Source: Allodiplogaster sudhausi (Eukaryota > Nematoda > Chromadorea > Rhabditida > Diplogasteridae). Taken from it: 64,000 nucleotides of DNA. Location: NCBI GenBank assembly GCA_945643635.1, contig CALZFC010000009.1, positions 3,716,001-3,780,000 on the forward strand. The letters run 5' to 3'. This document shows positions 23,881 to 37,040 of the stretch, piece by piece. A program made the translations under genes and the position numbers. The notes under the pieces were generated by a model. It did no database searches, was not told where the DNA came from, and saw only the letters and a program-made list of their open reading frames with translations. Numbering within the stretch: the stretch's first letter is position 1; each line of letters begins with the position of its first letter.

Positions 23881-24202
23881 CATCCTTACCATACAATACC
23901 ATGACTAACTTGCCTTCGTTGCCAGCATTGCCTGCTGTTGTATATGCTTCATATTTATACATATTTATACCTTGTGTACATTTTTTTGCCTGCTAATTTC
24001 CACTAAAAGCTGATTTGCGGTAACGACCGACTTCTTGCACGAACTTTGCAAGAACAGGTTTTACTTGTTTTTAAGGCATTGTCAGATTGGATTCCAGTTA
24101 AACGTAGCTTTCGTGTTATCTTACATCTGTGATCAACCTGCCTAACTAAGCCTTCGCGGTGTCCATTTGTTCAGCCCTGCCTTACATTATTCACATACTG
24201 GC

Positions 24203-24208
24203 AATAAA
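24203..24208 (+). terminator. Candidate polyadenylation signal of ARMH3
   Basis: AATAAA about 320 bases after the ARMH3 stop codon, on the same strand. It is the first canonical hexamer I see downstream of that gene. Confidence 0.5.
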
Positions 24209-24405
24209 CGGTATTTTAGCGTTCGCTGTTTATCGTTTCTTTGCTAATGGTGGGAATTGCCAAGGGCTACGTTTAAGTATTGCATTTTAATATTACTATT
24301 GAAAGCAACAGAAATGCACACTTTTCAATACAGACCTAATCTGATTCACATTGCGTGGCTCTTACCGCATCGTGGTTCCATTGATCAGTGATATTATAGA
24401 GTACT

Positions 24406-24407
<2 letters not shown>

Positions 24408-24441
<34 letters not shown>
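24408..24441. repeat. (GA)n microsatellite
   Basis: GA run in the ARMH3-AACS intergenic region. Confidence 0.9.
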
Positions 24442-24443
<2 letters not shown>

Positions 24444-24637
24444 AGAGATGGAGAGAGAGATAATGCTTCAATCGTCTGTCATTGTTCGTAATCGTCAAAA
24501 TGGGAAGATCACTCCACGTGCTCTCGCATGTTGCCTAAGCCTTCTTTGGTCTCTAGAGGACATTTCATTGACACGGCTCATTGGTGGGAGTGGAACAAAT
24601 TGATTTCCCCGCACTGCTTTATCGGAACCAACCATCT

Positions 24638-24640
<3 letters not shown>

Positions 24641-24673
<33 letters not shown>
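24641..24673. repeat. (GA)n microsatellite
   Basis: Second GA run in the same intergenic region, about 120 bp upstream of the AACS start. Confidence 0.9.
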
Positions 24674-24676
<3 letters not shown>

Positions 24677-24791
24677 ATATAGATAGAGAGAGGACGATGA
24701 AGATATCTATGAAGAAAGATACTGAGTGACCTGTTTGCACTTTTCCGTTTTAAGTTTGCTTTTTCCCATGCGTAGCTTATCACTTCCAGCC

Positions 24792-27700
24792 ATGACAGTC
24801 CAAGGGGACGGAACGGAGAAGAACGGGAACTCCTCACACTCTTCTTGCTTTTACTCTCCGCCTGCTGCTGGCGGCTCATCTGAAAACCGCCTCAGGCAGT
24901 ATCTCATCGAGAAAACCGGAGCACAAATTGGTGCTTTATTTTTCTTTAGCGTTTTTTTGCATTTTTAATCAGTCTGAAATTTTAAATTTGTTAAGATCAC
25001 CTTTTATAGACAACGACTACCACTCCCTTCATGAGTGGTCTTGCAAGAACCATGCTCTATTTTGGCATCATTTTGCGACATTCGCAAAGATTAAATTCTC
25101 GAAGGAAGCTAAGATGGTATTTTTTTTTATTAATATTTATTTCGTTTAATGTGAAATTATTATTTTCTCTTCATGTTTTCTAGGGTTTTAATTACAGGCA
25201 GTTGACCCGAATGCAAGCATTGCTGACTTTCCCGAATGGTTTCCCGGTGCGACTCTGAACTACGCGGAGAACTGCCTGGTGGGCCGAGCACCAGACGACA
25301 CTCCAGCCTTCGTTACGGCATGTTAGTTTTTTTTTAAATGTGAAATGGATTTCATCATATTATGAATATTCCTTCGATTTGATTGCGTTTTGTTCCACGA
25401 TTCATCTCATTGTCAGGCGATTCATTCACTGAATCAGACCACTTTATCACTACCATAAAACACTGTTCTCTTGGACTTCGCTACCTTTTACACGTTTTAC
25501 AACCATGAATTTAGTATGAATGTACATTGGAGTGAGTAATCGTAACTGCAAAATTTTTTATATCACACTCGATCGAAATCCTGTAACCCAGACATGGTTA
25601 TATTAATTTTGGCATATTTACATTAATATTAATATTTATATAAAGTCATATTATATTATTTTTGCAGAACTATATTTATATTATAGTGAAGGCGTACTGA
25701 TTGCAGACAATGCAACCGAGATGGTGCTGCGAACGCGTGGCGAGCTGCGTCGTGATGTGGAGCGGCTGGCGACAGTGCTGCGGGACGAGTTGGGAGTGCG
25801 GCCGGGCGAGGCAGTCTGCGGCTTCCTCCCCAACTCGTACGAGACAGCTGTCGCCATGTTCGCGGCTGCGGCCATCGGAGCTGTCTGGAGCAGCGCCTCC
25901 GTCGACTTCGGCCCCCAGGGCGTCCATGACCGATTCAGCCAGGTGTGTCAAGAGTCGCCATGCACATCTATTCTCATTTTGCTTCACTTCCTCAAACTGC
26001 GCAGTATGCTCAGAAAAATTCTTGATTAACAAATATCATAAATTCAGGTCGAGCCAAAAGTTCTCTTCATCGTTGACGCTGTCAAGTACAAGTCAAAGCA
26101 ATTCGATCTCCATGACAAGATCAACACGATTGTGTCTGGTGAGAGATTGGTTTTTATACATATTTCTTATTCTATGTATGAAAAGGCACGTATGCAAATG
26201 ATCTATATATGTATTTACATATGATAATGTGCAGGCTTGCCGACAATCGAACGAATCATCTTGTTCAATCTCCGGCCTTGTGACGGTGAAGAGAGAGGAG
26301 ACCATGCATTTGCGAAGGAAGTCAGGGAGAAGCTCATGAAGTACGAAGAGATCCAGGCCAAGTCGCCGGACTCTTCGAAGCCCTTCCAGTATGAGCAGGT
26401 TGTTGCTTCCACCGATTCTTACTGTTTTATTGTTTATTTTTTTTCTACATCGTTAAAGGATGTGATGACATAATGAAATTGAAATATTTTGGATTCGTAC
26501 TTTTTCTTTCCTGAACTGTTTCGCTTGAGATGCCATTCAAACATCCCCTCTTCATTATGTTCTCTTCTGGCACGACTGGTGCTCCGAAAGCAATCGTCCA
26601 CTCTGCCGGAGTTCGTGTTTTGCCTTTCGAAATCTTACTCTTTTTAATCGGTCAAATTCAACCAAACAGCCATGGAAGTTAGTGAATAATAGTCGTGAAT
26701 ATTCAGGGCACTCTTCTGAAGCACGTAGAGGAGCACTTGATCCAAGAGGATGCCAGTCCGGCTGATCGGATTCTCTTCTACACGACCTGTGGCTGGATGA
26801 TGTGGAACTGGCTCATGACTTTCATCTATACTGGAGGTACATATATTTATTTGTTGCTTATTTTGCTCACTTTTCATATTGACCATGAGCTAACTTTTTC
26901 AAGGCTCGATTGTTGCATTCGAGGAGAGCCCTCTGGAGCCGGATCCGCATATCCTCATCAAGATTGCAGCTAAGACTGGCTCGACCATCTTTGGTGCTTG
27001 CGCGAAACTCTACGATGAGTACACCAAAATGGGAGTCGATTTCAGTAAGAATAGAAGCGATTCTAAACATTTTATTGGCTCGTCCCCGTTTTTGTGAACA
27101 TATGCCTAGTAAAGCAAATATTCTGTTTAAGAAGCGCACTACAAGCTGAATCTACGCATGATCTTGTCTACTGGCTCTCCCCTGAAAGCATCTTCCTTCA
27201 ACTTTATCAATGATCACATCGCTCCACAGGTTGCTTACCTTGTGTCCACTTCATCTCTGATCGTTTCCCTTTATTGTTGCAGGCCGTGATCGGTTCAATC
27301 TCGGGTGGCACGGACATCATCGGCTGCTTCATGGGAGCCTCTGTCTCGCTGCCCGTCGTGCCTGGCGAGTGCCAGTGTCTCTATCTCGGCATGGACATCA
27401 AGGCATTCGACGACGACGGTGCGCGCCTTCTCAGTCAGCTTTATGTTGTGATTGACCTGTTTTCAGCCAAGCCCGTGTACGGCGAGCAGGGCGAGCTGGT
27501 GTGTCTGACGCCCTTCCCGAGCATGCCCACGCACTACCTCAACGACCCTGTCTCGTTTCACGGCTAATATAATTTAATAAAAAAATATTATTTGCTTGAC
27601 ATTTTTAATGATTCTTATGACATGTTTATGTTATTTCTTTCTTTAGAGCCGCTCAAAGTACAAGGCGGCCTACTTTGACCGTTTCCCAGGCGTCTGGGCT

Positions 27701-30074
27701 CACGGAGACTTCTGCCTCATTAGCAGCGAGACGAAGGGCGTTATCATGCTCGGCCGGTTCGTGGAAACATTGCTTGAGAAGGGGTAGAGGAAGGCACTCA
27801 AACAACGATAATGACAAGGCTACAGTAATAGCTCTCCTCAAGTCCTTTCCTACGATTTCCCTCTTTAATCCCTCCTTGACATTTGTAGAGCGAAGCAAGC
27901 GATAACAACTTTGCCACTGCTACCAGGAAGCCATGCTTTGTTTACCTGTTGTGCACTGGCGCAGAGAGCTCATTATTTTTGGCTTAGAGGATGAAATTCG
28001 TATCTATTCATAGAGTAATACGAATTCGTAGCATCACCTGCCAGAGATCCCTGGCTCCTTTGGTAAATTATAATAATTGTTTATGCTTCGGCAATCTTTC
28101 CTTTTCCTTCTCTCAGCTCCGTATTTTCACGCCGCAATTTTTGCTTAGCTCGGCAGTTCTTTACGACGCGCTCGCATGCACAGGAACAGAAAAGCCGAAT
28201 CTTGTTTACTGCCGAGTTGAAGACCTTTGGTTCCTTGGCTGTTTTCCGTCCATCGTCAATCCTCGAATTAGTGGTAGTGTGTCCTTAGTTTGACTCTTAC
28301 AGAAGTGACGCGACGCTGAACCGAGGAGGAGTCCGCATCGGAACGGCGGACATCTACAGCGTCGTCGACCAGTTCCCCGAGGTCGCTGACTCCATCGTCG
28401 CTGGCCAAAATGTGTCAGTCACCATTATTTTATTTTTATTTATTTTTATTTCGATAAAATATATATTATTATTATTTATGATAAATAAAAAATAATGTGG
28501 CACAAAATGTAGGCTCGAAGAAATTAACATTCACAAATGAACTGTGACGCACTTTCGGACTAAACTCCTTTTATACCGAATATTTACTTGCGCTGTTCTC
28601 TTTGCTACAATCGCTTTCAGCCTTCTCATTCAAACTGATGAAAGGAAAGGAAAAACATATTATTTTGATGACCTTTTGCGTATGGAAAAGCAAAAATTAT
28701 CCATATCTAACAATTTCGCATTGTTTCTTCCAACTTCTTTGCAAACGATGGGAGGGATGAATTCACAACTGGATGACGCTATATTTTCGTTCCCGTGTTT
28801 GTTACTTCTCATTGACGTGCTCGCCCTTTCTTTCTTTTAGCATTTTCCTTTGTCTCCGATGGCCTGGCTTACCATTTCTTGAGCTCTCTCTCTCTATCTC
28901 TCTCTCTCTCTCTTCTCTTAAATTCGACCTTTCTTTGTCAACGACTGGCTATCCAGTGTTTGTCTTGTCTGCTGCCTTCTGTAATGGAGGGCCAGTTCGG
29001 TCAGTTTGGTGAGAAGTGTGAATGGCAGCCGAATGGAAGAGACCCCTGCGCGACTCTCCCCCTTCCTGATTAGCCTAATTGTAAGACTATTCTGACCAGG
29101 CGTTGACAGCCAAAGTGCAAACCGAGTGCATGTGCTGAGGCGAGGGAGGGAGGGATAGATAGATGCTCGTCTCGATTCGTATTGCTACTCTTCCTTTCTT
29201 CTTCTTCTCTCTTTCTCTCCGTCTCTCTCTTTCTTCTCTCCCTCTCTCTCTCTTCCTTCTCCTTTTCCACTTCTATGGCTACCCATTCACTTTCTCTCCT
29301 ATTCCCTGCTCAATTGGAGCTCGCTTCATAGAGCTGCGAATAATTTGTAAGAAAACGGCGCATTGCAAATGTGTTAATCGAAGCGCACTCGAGAAGTGTC
29401 CGAGAGAGAAGAAACCAGCTGAGGATGGCATGCAAGGCACTCGCTGATTCTCCACAACTAATTCTGCGGTCGCGAAGACCAGAGCAGAGCATGCATACAA
29501 ATGGAGCAAAAGTGCAAACGAGAGAGTCAAAGGAATCAATGCTCGAGAACACTCTTATTTAGAAGCACAGCAGAATTTTTCGATTCGTATTGCAAGATGA
29601 GCAATTGGGAGATTTTATGGTGAATAAAAGATGAATAATGAGATGAATGAAGGCCGGAGACGGAGGACGAGAGCATTGTGCTATTTGTGAAGATGCGGCA
29701 GCCGAGCGAGCTGAACGACGACCTGAAGAGACGCATCTGCAGCGAGATCCGCCGTCTCATGAGCCCCCGCCACATCCCCAACTTCATCCACGCAGTCACT
29801 GACATCCCCGTCAGTCTCCTCCAAACTTCTCCATTCATATGGAAGCGAACCGCTCCCTTTACAGTACACCAACTCTGGCAAGAAGGTCGAGCTGGCCGTC
29901 AAGAAGATCATCAACGGAGCACCGGTCCGAATGCTTATCAATGGCCATTATTTGATATTTTCTCAGAATTCAAATCGTTTCCTTCCTTTTCAGGTGAAAA
30001 ACGTCTCTGCTCTATGTAATCCGGACTCTCTTGCACTTTACCGGAAATTCGCAGTCAGCGAAGAATCGCAATAA
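24792..30074 (+). CDS. AACS: Acetoacetyl-CoA synthetase
   Basis: A cytosolic ANL-superfamily ligase that activates acetoacetate to acetoacetyl-CoA with ATP, feeding sterol and lipid synthesis. I could join about 17 exons in frame: 24792-24930, 25010-25116, 25198-25321, 25707-25942, 26048-26138, 26235-26398, 26530-26610, 26707-26836, 26904-27044, 27132-27229, 27283-27418, 27467-27549, 27647-27756, 28303-28413, 29653-29809, 29865-29924 and 29994-30074. The protein shows the N-terminal SLHEWS and [10 protein letters not shown] segment, the adenylate-forming P-loop [67 protein letters not shown], and the C-terminal NSGKKVE with the A10 catalytic lysine. Length and motif order match the animal enzyme. 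Two larger introns (27757-28302 and 28414-29652) contain CT-rich tracts but no gene. I see no defect. Confidence 0.96.
28414..29652 (+). other. Large intron of AACS
   Basis: 1.24 kb intron with donor GTCAGT and acceptor GAATGAAG. It contains CT-rich stretches at about 28885-28920 and 29190-29270. No exon or mobile element is recognised inside. Confidence 0.6.
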
Positions 30075-30270
30075 GTTGTCCAAATATAACTGTGTTTTTT
30101 TATGTGAAGTGCACATTCTACCTGGTAATTTAGCATTGCTTTCTTGTCAACTATAAACTGATTGTAAATTATTTACATTCCCATTATGTAGAATGTGATT
30201 TTCGTGCTTCTCCTTTGCCAGAACAACTTTCTGCATGAGTGCGCAACAAAGTTAATTAGTAGGATATTGC

Positions 30271-30335
30271 ACTCTCGCTCTCTCTCTCTCACTCTCTCGC
30301 TCTCTCACTCTCTCTCTCTCTCTCACTCTCTCCCT
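30271..30335. repeat. (CT)n-rich tract
   Basis: CT dinucleotide tract with CACT and CGCT interruptions, about 200 bp downstream of the AACS stop. Confidence 0.9.
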
Positions 30336-31362
30336 CTATTTCATGTATGTTAATGTGGTATCAAGTTCCATTCCTTACTCGATTTCCTTCGTCTTATAAC
30401 GACAAAATGCGAGATTACGCCTAAGATAGATCACTTATCTCGGAGATAGTCAGTCTGCCTTTCTCGGAGGAGATTTCAATTTGCGCCCTTCGGCTCCGAC
30501 TTGACCGACTAAATCTACTTAGACTCTGCTTGCTACGTCATGGTCAACCACATTCACTTCTCGAGCGTTCCTATTCATCTTTGCATGCATATCATACTGG
30601 AATTGGGAAAAGAAAATTGGAAGTATTCTCATTCTCTATTAATTAATTGTTTTATCTTATGCATAAAGCATCCTTCGGTTATGTTATTTTTGTCGGTGTT
30701 TATGAATTCGTCGATGTATTCCTTTTCTGTTAATTGTTTCGAGTGGTGCTAGGCCCGCAGGCTGCCTGCAAGGGGCTGAGAAAGAGATAAGAAGAGAGAG
30801 GGAGAGCCAGATGGGCTGTCTTCCCACTCGCCTTTCAAGCTATGCTCACGCCAAGGGGCTACTTCTTCTCTCGCCTTCTCTCCTCTGTTGCCTCCATTTA
30901 TCAATACAAATAATCGACACCATATCTCATTTTACTTCAGCAAATAAAAGACCGCCTTTTGCCAAACATATCCGAAAGCTGCGGTTGTTGGCACTAAATC
31001 CGGCACAATGTGCAGACGACCAGTCGTACACATTCACTACAATCCGTAACTTCTATTCGCACAGGCTTCTTCAGGTCGCTGAGGTTCACTATAAAGTGAA
31101 TCCTGCTAGGAAAATATATATGCAATGTACGGTATCTGCCTCCGTAACTCGCAATAGTAGCTGAGAAATAAGCGTTCTCATTTCGAATGGCATGAGAAGC
31201 CAAGTCTGATGGTGAGTCAGACTGCACATTCGATAAGGCAGGTCATTAGAGATGAGATGAATTCAGGAAACAGACAGCAGCGGGTTATGTCACTCGCATG
31301 TCCTAACCATTCAGATGATATGTAATGAGTGTGAGAGAGATGGTTTAGGAGAGAGTTGAGAA

Positions 31363-31365
<3 letters not shown>

Positions 31366-31406
<41 letters not shown>
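31366..31406. repeat. (GA)n microsatellite
   Basis: Uninterrupted GA run of about 40 bp, one of the longest in the window. Confidence 0.9.
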
Positions 31407-31408
<2 letters not shown>

Positions 31409-32082
31409 GAATAAAGAGAGGAGGGATAATTGGGGAAGGAGTCAGAAGAGAAAGTGGATACGGGCTGTTTTCATCCTCCTCGACAGCATCGTGCATCTTC
31501 CACAGAAGTACCAAGGAGAAGGCCGATCTGATGATGAATGACGGCCGCCGCGATTTATGAGAAGAGGGTGAAACATGATACCATGCCTCTTCTTATGGGC
31601 CATGCCATTCATGGCTTAGGGTCTAGAAAGAGAGACAGAGAGATAGAGATAGAAAGACAGAGAGAGAGAGAGAGCGAGAGAGGTAGAGCGGAAGAGAGAA
31701 AGAGAGTGAGAGAGAGACACTGAGTTGTGCTCCTTTCCTCCTTGGCAGTTATGTGTTCTCGCGGCAATGTGCATTTCCACAAGCGGCATCATTGGTCTAT
31801 CTCTCTCCCTCTCTCTCTCTCAGTCTCTCTCTCTCTCTCGCTCTCTCTTTCACTCCTAGTCTCCTATTCCTTTGTCTTCTCCATTCTCCTTTGCGAAATA
31901 TGCAATCTCTCCTGCTTGAGCCATTCATCTATAGAAGTCTTAGCCTGCCAAGGGTATCGAAGATCCGCATTGGACTCGGCATGAACAAGACAGGTCAAAG
32001 AAAGTTGAGCAAGAGTCGGAGAAAGAATTGGAGTCATTGGAGTGAAATACAAGGGGGATATAAAAGATAGAAAACGAGAGAA

Positions 32083-32113
<31 letters not shown>

Positions 32114-32466
32114 GAAAGAAAGGAATAGAGAGAGAGAAAAGGAAAATTGTGAAAGAGCGATACTGATATATTCGGGAACGATATTTCTCAAGCGAATGTT
32201 ACCAGTGGATGAGGAGAAGTAAAGAGATGTCATATGTTTTTTTTTGCAGAGATCTCTCGGCCGACGTGCACTCGTCTTCTCTTTCTCTCTTTTTCTGCCA
32301 CTGCAGCTGAATGCATGTGTGGCGGGCGGTCGACGAACAAACATGGCACACTTTTTCCTCCCTTCTCTCTCCGCTCTCCGCTCGTCCCACTCACTCTCTT
32401 GCTCCGCCGTCTCCCTCTTTTCTCTCTATTTCACCCTCTCTCAGCCACCTGCTCTATTCCTCCCCT

Positions 32467-32499
<33 letters not shown>

Positions 32500-32783
32500 C
32501 TCCTTTGGCTTCTAGGCCACTAGCCGTGCCATGAAATTGCTCTTTCACTTTCTTAGCGTCATTCTGACACTTTGTAAGCCTCCATCCTTCTCTGCCGGCG
32601 GACATCCTTTGACATGGCATGGACTGCCTCGAGTGCAAGAAGTGCCGCAGGAGGCTCCCCCTTTTCAGCCTTTGCAGGCATTCCCTCCTTCTTCCCCCGT
32701 TAGATTCCTCCAAAAGACGAGTGGAAAGATTGCATATTCACATTGTGCGAGCTCGAATGGTCGAAAGGGGAGAGAGAGAGAGG

Positions 32784-32816
<33 letters not shown>

Positions 32817-33566
32817 GAGATGACGAAGACAAGAAAAATAAAAGAGGAGATATGAGCATTCGTGAGTCAGATGCAACATCTGGCCTGTCCTTGACAGTTG
32901 GTAGTGAAGCGGGCCAAGACGACATTGCCTTCTCTGTTGCTCTTCTTCCGCTTATCAGTTTGGTCTTACTAAGCCACTAAACTTTGCCCGATACGGAAGG
33001 GACAACACTTGCTTAGCTTCTGCTCTTGAAAGGCAATGGCAGCAGACGGCTGCTCTTCACAGACAGAGACAAGCAAAGCATTTCATCACTCTCTTCAAAA
33101 TACAAATTTGGATTAGTGACAGAGATGGAAGAAGAGACAAGAAAGGGAGGAAACGAAGGAATGCAAGCAGAAATAGACCGAAGAGAGTCACAATGACGAA
33201 ACATTATTTGGTGGAGAAAAGAGCGACAGGGGATGTTTTTTTTCCCATTGGACCTCTTTGAGCCGAGCAGCTTCCATTCTATTTGGGAAAATAATGTTGT
33301 GCAGAGCGACGGAGAGAATCCTCCCAGGGGTCATCCCTGCCCAGCTCGGCAACGCTGCATGCTAATGACTCCGTGAGTGGGCTGCCATCGATCACGGAGG
33401 ACATGTCGGCAACAGTCAACACTCTCTCACTATCTCAATCTCTCACTCTCTCACTCTCTCACTCGCTCACTCTCTCACTCTCCCCTCCCTCTCTTTCTCT
33501 CTCGTCTAATCTCCAAATCCCTCTGCCAACAGACCCATTCTCCCCTCCACTCATCCTCCTTCACAT

Positions 33567-33606
<40 letters not shown>

Positions 33607-34409
33607 GTCCAGTACGAATGCATTACATTCGCATGCGCATTCACACAAAGCAATCTGGAGAGATGGTGCCAGGAGAGAGGGGCAGAGAAAGAGAGCACAC
33701 ATGGATATAATGTCCGCCGGGCGGCATAAACACGGCCTGGAGGCAGAGACTGTGACTCTGGCTTCCCCGATTCCATTTCTTTGTTGCATCTGCTCGAAGA
33801 TGTTTTGTGTACTCGTCGCGGAGACCGAAGACTCTTCGTGTTTTGCAGCCAGCAGATGCTTGCGTGTCTGCGTGTGGTTGGTGTTGTGTACACAAGAAGA
33901 GAGAAGTGAGAGAGAAGGCGACGGAGCAAGGAAGAGGTCTCCTCCTGCCATGGCCTCCCTCACCCACCGCTCCACTCTCTCTCTCTCACTCTCTTTCTCT
34001 CTCTCACTTTCTTTCTCTATTCTCTCTTAACACTCTCTCTATATTCTCTCCAATACGCCAACATCATCATGCAGGCAGTCCCAAACTGGCACGCAAGCAT
34101 ACAGAGAGAAGGGATGCCTGGGGGAGCTGTGAAGAGGCTCAAGACAATCTCCTTCTTGTGAGAGGAAGGAGCCACGCAGACTCGGCAAGCGGTTGTTTGT
34201 GTTTGATAAGACGGGGCTCGTGCCTGTAGCGATCTCCTTCCTCACCTCTCCCCTTTCCCCTTCCTCTCCAGTTACTCTCAATCTTATCTCTCCATTTCAC
34301 CCTCCTCCTCTTTCAAGTGCTGATACAGCGGAATGCACTGAAAACTACGGAGAGTCGCCGATGTATTGCATAAAGACTGAGAGAGGCACAGGAACAAGAA
34401 GACAGAGAG

Positions 34410-34445
<36 letters not shown>

Positions 34446-34909
34446 CACAGAGAGAGAGGGGCAGAGAGAGAGGTCGTACAGAGATTGAATAAGCCTAGTG
34501 AAAAAGGGAAACGAAGATGCGCCTGTCGGAGGTAGTCTCCTTCTTCCTTCCTCATTCCGCCTCGCTCATTCGCTCTGAGCACCTCATTTCGGAGTGTCCA
34601 GTGGAACTCTTTTCTTTCTTTTGCTCGTTCGTCTTCGATGTGACTCACTTCATCTGCAGCTTTTGCCCTGAGTGGTCGTCCTTCTGTATTATCCTCCCTC
34701 CTTTATTGTCACTCTGTTGTAGTATCCGTCAGACTGTCGGAGCGGCCTCCCATCTGCACGCCTTTTTGACTCTTAGCCTCTCCAATTTTTCTAACTTCGT
34801 CCTTTGCCCGTAACAACAGGGATCTACATAGCAGTCGGAACGGTGCCTTATGTCTTCTCCCTTTCTATATGTCTTACTATCTTCCGCACTCTCTCTTCTC
34901 TTTCGCTCT

Positions 34910-34914
<5 letters not shown>

Positions 34915-34953
<39 letters not shown>
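34915..34953. repeat. (CT)n microsatellite
   Basis: Long CT run in opposite orientation to the GA run at 31.4 kb. Confidence 0.9.
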
Positions 34954-34958
<5 letters not shown>

Positions 34959-35178
34959 CCTCTCTTCATCTCTCTTATTCGTTTCTCTCACTCTTTCTCT
35001 TAATCTCTTTGGCCGAATTGTCGACCGTCTCTGATGGGATCGCGTCTCTGGTCGCTTTCTCAAATATCCTCCCTGCCCCAAAGCACCGTCTTCTCACGCT
35101 GATCACTCTTGCAGAAGGGCAAATGGATACGGCCGACTCGCTTTAGAAGCGCAAGTCACCTGGGGCAGAGAAAGTGAT

Positions 35179-35205
35179 GCGGAAGAGAGAGAGAGAGAGA
35201 GAGAC

Positions 35206-35240
<35 letters not shown>

Positions 35241-35312
35241 CAGAGACAGAGCGACAGAGAGACAGAGACAGAGAGAGTGAGAAAGAAAGAAAGAAAGAAA
35301 GAAAGAGAAAGA
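35179..35312. repeat. GA/CAGA compound microsatellite
   Basis: GA with regular CAGA interruptions, followed by a short GAAA tetranucleotide run at about 35281-35305. Confidence 0.85.
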
Positions 35313-35611
35313 AGCAGTATAATGTTGTCGGCTCGGCACAAAGAATATGAGCTGGCATGATGAAGCAGTGCTTGTGGCGCAGAGTGTGCGTGGCCCTTGT
35401 TGACCACGCAGAGGGAGGCTTACACTGCTAAGCCAACAGTCGCCCTTCCAGGCCTGTCCCTTTTCATTCAAAGACAACAGAATATTCCAGTAAAAAGTTG
35501 TGCACAAAGTCAGGAGAATTTTCTCTCTAATCTCTCTCTTTCTCTCTATCTCTGTTTACTGCAACATCTTCCGGGGTGAGGGTCTATCGCTTGCCTTGTC
35601 CTATTCTGATC

Positions 35612-35614
<3 letters not shown>

Positions 35615-35662
<48 letters not shown>
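35615..35662. repeat. (GA)n microsatellite
   Basis: Uninterrupted GA run of nearly 50 bp, followed 150 bp later by a CT run at 35797-35842. The two could pair as an inverted repeat in a transcript. Confidence 0.9.
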
Positions 35663-35663
<1 letters not shown>

Positions 35664-35808
35664 AAGAAGTGAATGGAACACCACTGAGGTTTCACTTTCA
35701 AACACTGTATTTCCAACCTTTGGCACTGATTCTTCTGATCTCTTTCTTCTTCTCGTTCCCTCTCCCTCTCTTTATCTCTTTCTCCCTCCCTCTCTCTCTG
35801 TCTCTCTC

Positions 35809-35845
<37 letters not shown>

Positions 35846-36531
35846 TTCTGCTTCTGCTTCTCCCTCTATTCTTGGCTGATTGCCTACAGTGATGTGTTGT
35901 TGTTATTGTTCAAAAGATAAAGAGAGAGGGTGGATCATGTCTGGTGTAAATGACGAATTCGTCGACTTCATCGTCTCCCTTTTGCCTCCTTCCACCTTTC
36001 TCTTCACTTTGACGGGCTCGTTCCCAAACAACACTTAGTAGCGCACACAACGACTTTTCCCGGCTTCCTATTCACAGAGGCAGGGTGACATAGAGATAGA
36101 GAGTATGAGATACGAAGAAAGGACATAGAGAGAGAGTTAAAAAGAGGGAGAGCGAGAGAGAGAGAGAGAGAGAGGGTGAGACATGCAATGGAACGGAGTG
36201 GAAGCTTGAAATGACTTGATGCTCTCCAACTTCTCTCCCCGTATGTGCATGAGCGTCAAGTGTTTTGTGCATGAGAACGGACGGCGGGAAAGGCAGCCGA
36301 TGGCTGAGAGGGGCTAATGGAATCTCTCCTTGTCAATCGCGATCTGCCTACTTCCTCTTCAATTTCTGTATTCGTCGTGGAAAACATTGATCGAGATAAG
36401 GCAGATTTGCTTTTCAACTGCAAACTATACTATTTATAACCTATTTGCTTGCTAGATGTCTCCGCTCACCATCAGCGGGGCATAACCACTGGAGTGCAAG
36501 TGTGCAAGTTTGGCAGTTGATGCAAGGAGGC

Positions 36532-36532
<1 letters not shown>

Positions 36533-36570
<38 letters not shown>
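36533..36570. repeat. (CT)n microsatellite
   Basis: CT run continuing as interrupted CT/GTCT to about 36615. Another CT-rich stretch follows at 36799-36870, upstream of the next gene. Confidence 0.9.
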
Positions 36571-36572
<2 letters not shown>

Positions 36573-37040
36573 CCTCGTCTCTCTCTCTCTCTCTCTCGGT
36601 CTCTGTCTCTCTCCACTAATTTCTTCCTCTTTCTCTCTCTCATTCTTCTTTTCTATTCCATAAACATGTATACTCTTTCGCTGTACTGCCGTGTCGTCGT
36701 CTCTCAAAACTACCAACTCTAGGTTTCTATAATCAAATTGAGATAGCCGGCGGAGGGTGTCTGCAACGAGCGTCGTCGTATTGCCTCGCCTCCGGAAGAA
36801 GTCTCTGTCTCTCTCTCTGTCTCTCTCTTTCTCTCTTTGTCTCTCTCTCTCTCTCTGCGCCCTCTCTCCCTCTCTCCTCCCCTAGGGCGAAGCTTGCTCC
36901 GCCCGCCCCTGCTGTCTCCTCCTCCTCCGCCCGCCCCTCCTTCCCTCCGCCTGCCGCCCCCTGAGCCCTCAGTCGCTTGTCGTCTCCAACGGTCTCCTGC
37001 CGAAAGATCTGCTCTCCTCCTTCTCAGAATCTCATTACCC

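Larger units (their letters stand above)
23881..24791. other. ARMH3-AACS intergenic region
   Basis: This holds the ARMH3 3' region with an AATAAA at 24203-24208, then two GA microsatellites, then the region upstream of AACS. The AACS start is preceded by CACTTCCAG. No further gene is seen. Confidence 0.6.
30075..37040. other. Microsatellite-rich region without a resolved gene
   Basis: Seven kilobases downstream of AACS dominated by GA and CT tracts in both orientations. A few pieces have exon-like borders. One is 33304-33410, after TTGTGCAG, with a Ser-rich frame running into NDSVSGLPSITEDM. Another starts at about 34075 after CATCATGCAG. None has a recognisable family, and I could not chain them into a gene. 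Most open frames are Leu/Ser or Arg/Glu runs created by the microsatellites. Confidence 0.5.

Noticed and set aside
27549..27568. A GC donor in AACS after the histidine-glycine near 27566
   Set aside because: A GT donor (GTCTCG) at 27550 joins in phase to the next exon and gives a better match to the enzyme, so no GC donor is needed.
33475..34030. Overlapping long frames on both strands (up to 217 codons)
   Set aside because: Ser/Leu and Arg/Glu repeats from CT/GA tracts dominate. There are no consistent splice sites or family motifs.
35179..35312. CRISPR-like or regulatory array
   Set aside because: The periodicity is GA/CAGA microsatellite without spacers, and the genome is eukaryotic.
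36837..37040. Pro-rich frame directly upstream of MPQTIAITK
   Set aside because: It could extend the unidentified gene, but it runs out of a CT microsatellite. An AG acceptor-like site lies between it and the ATG, so I started at 37041.
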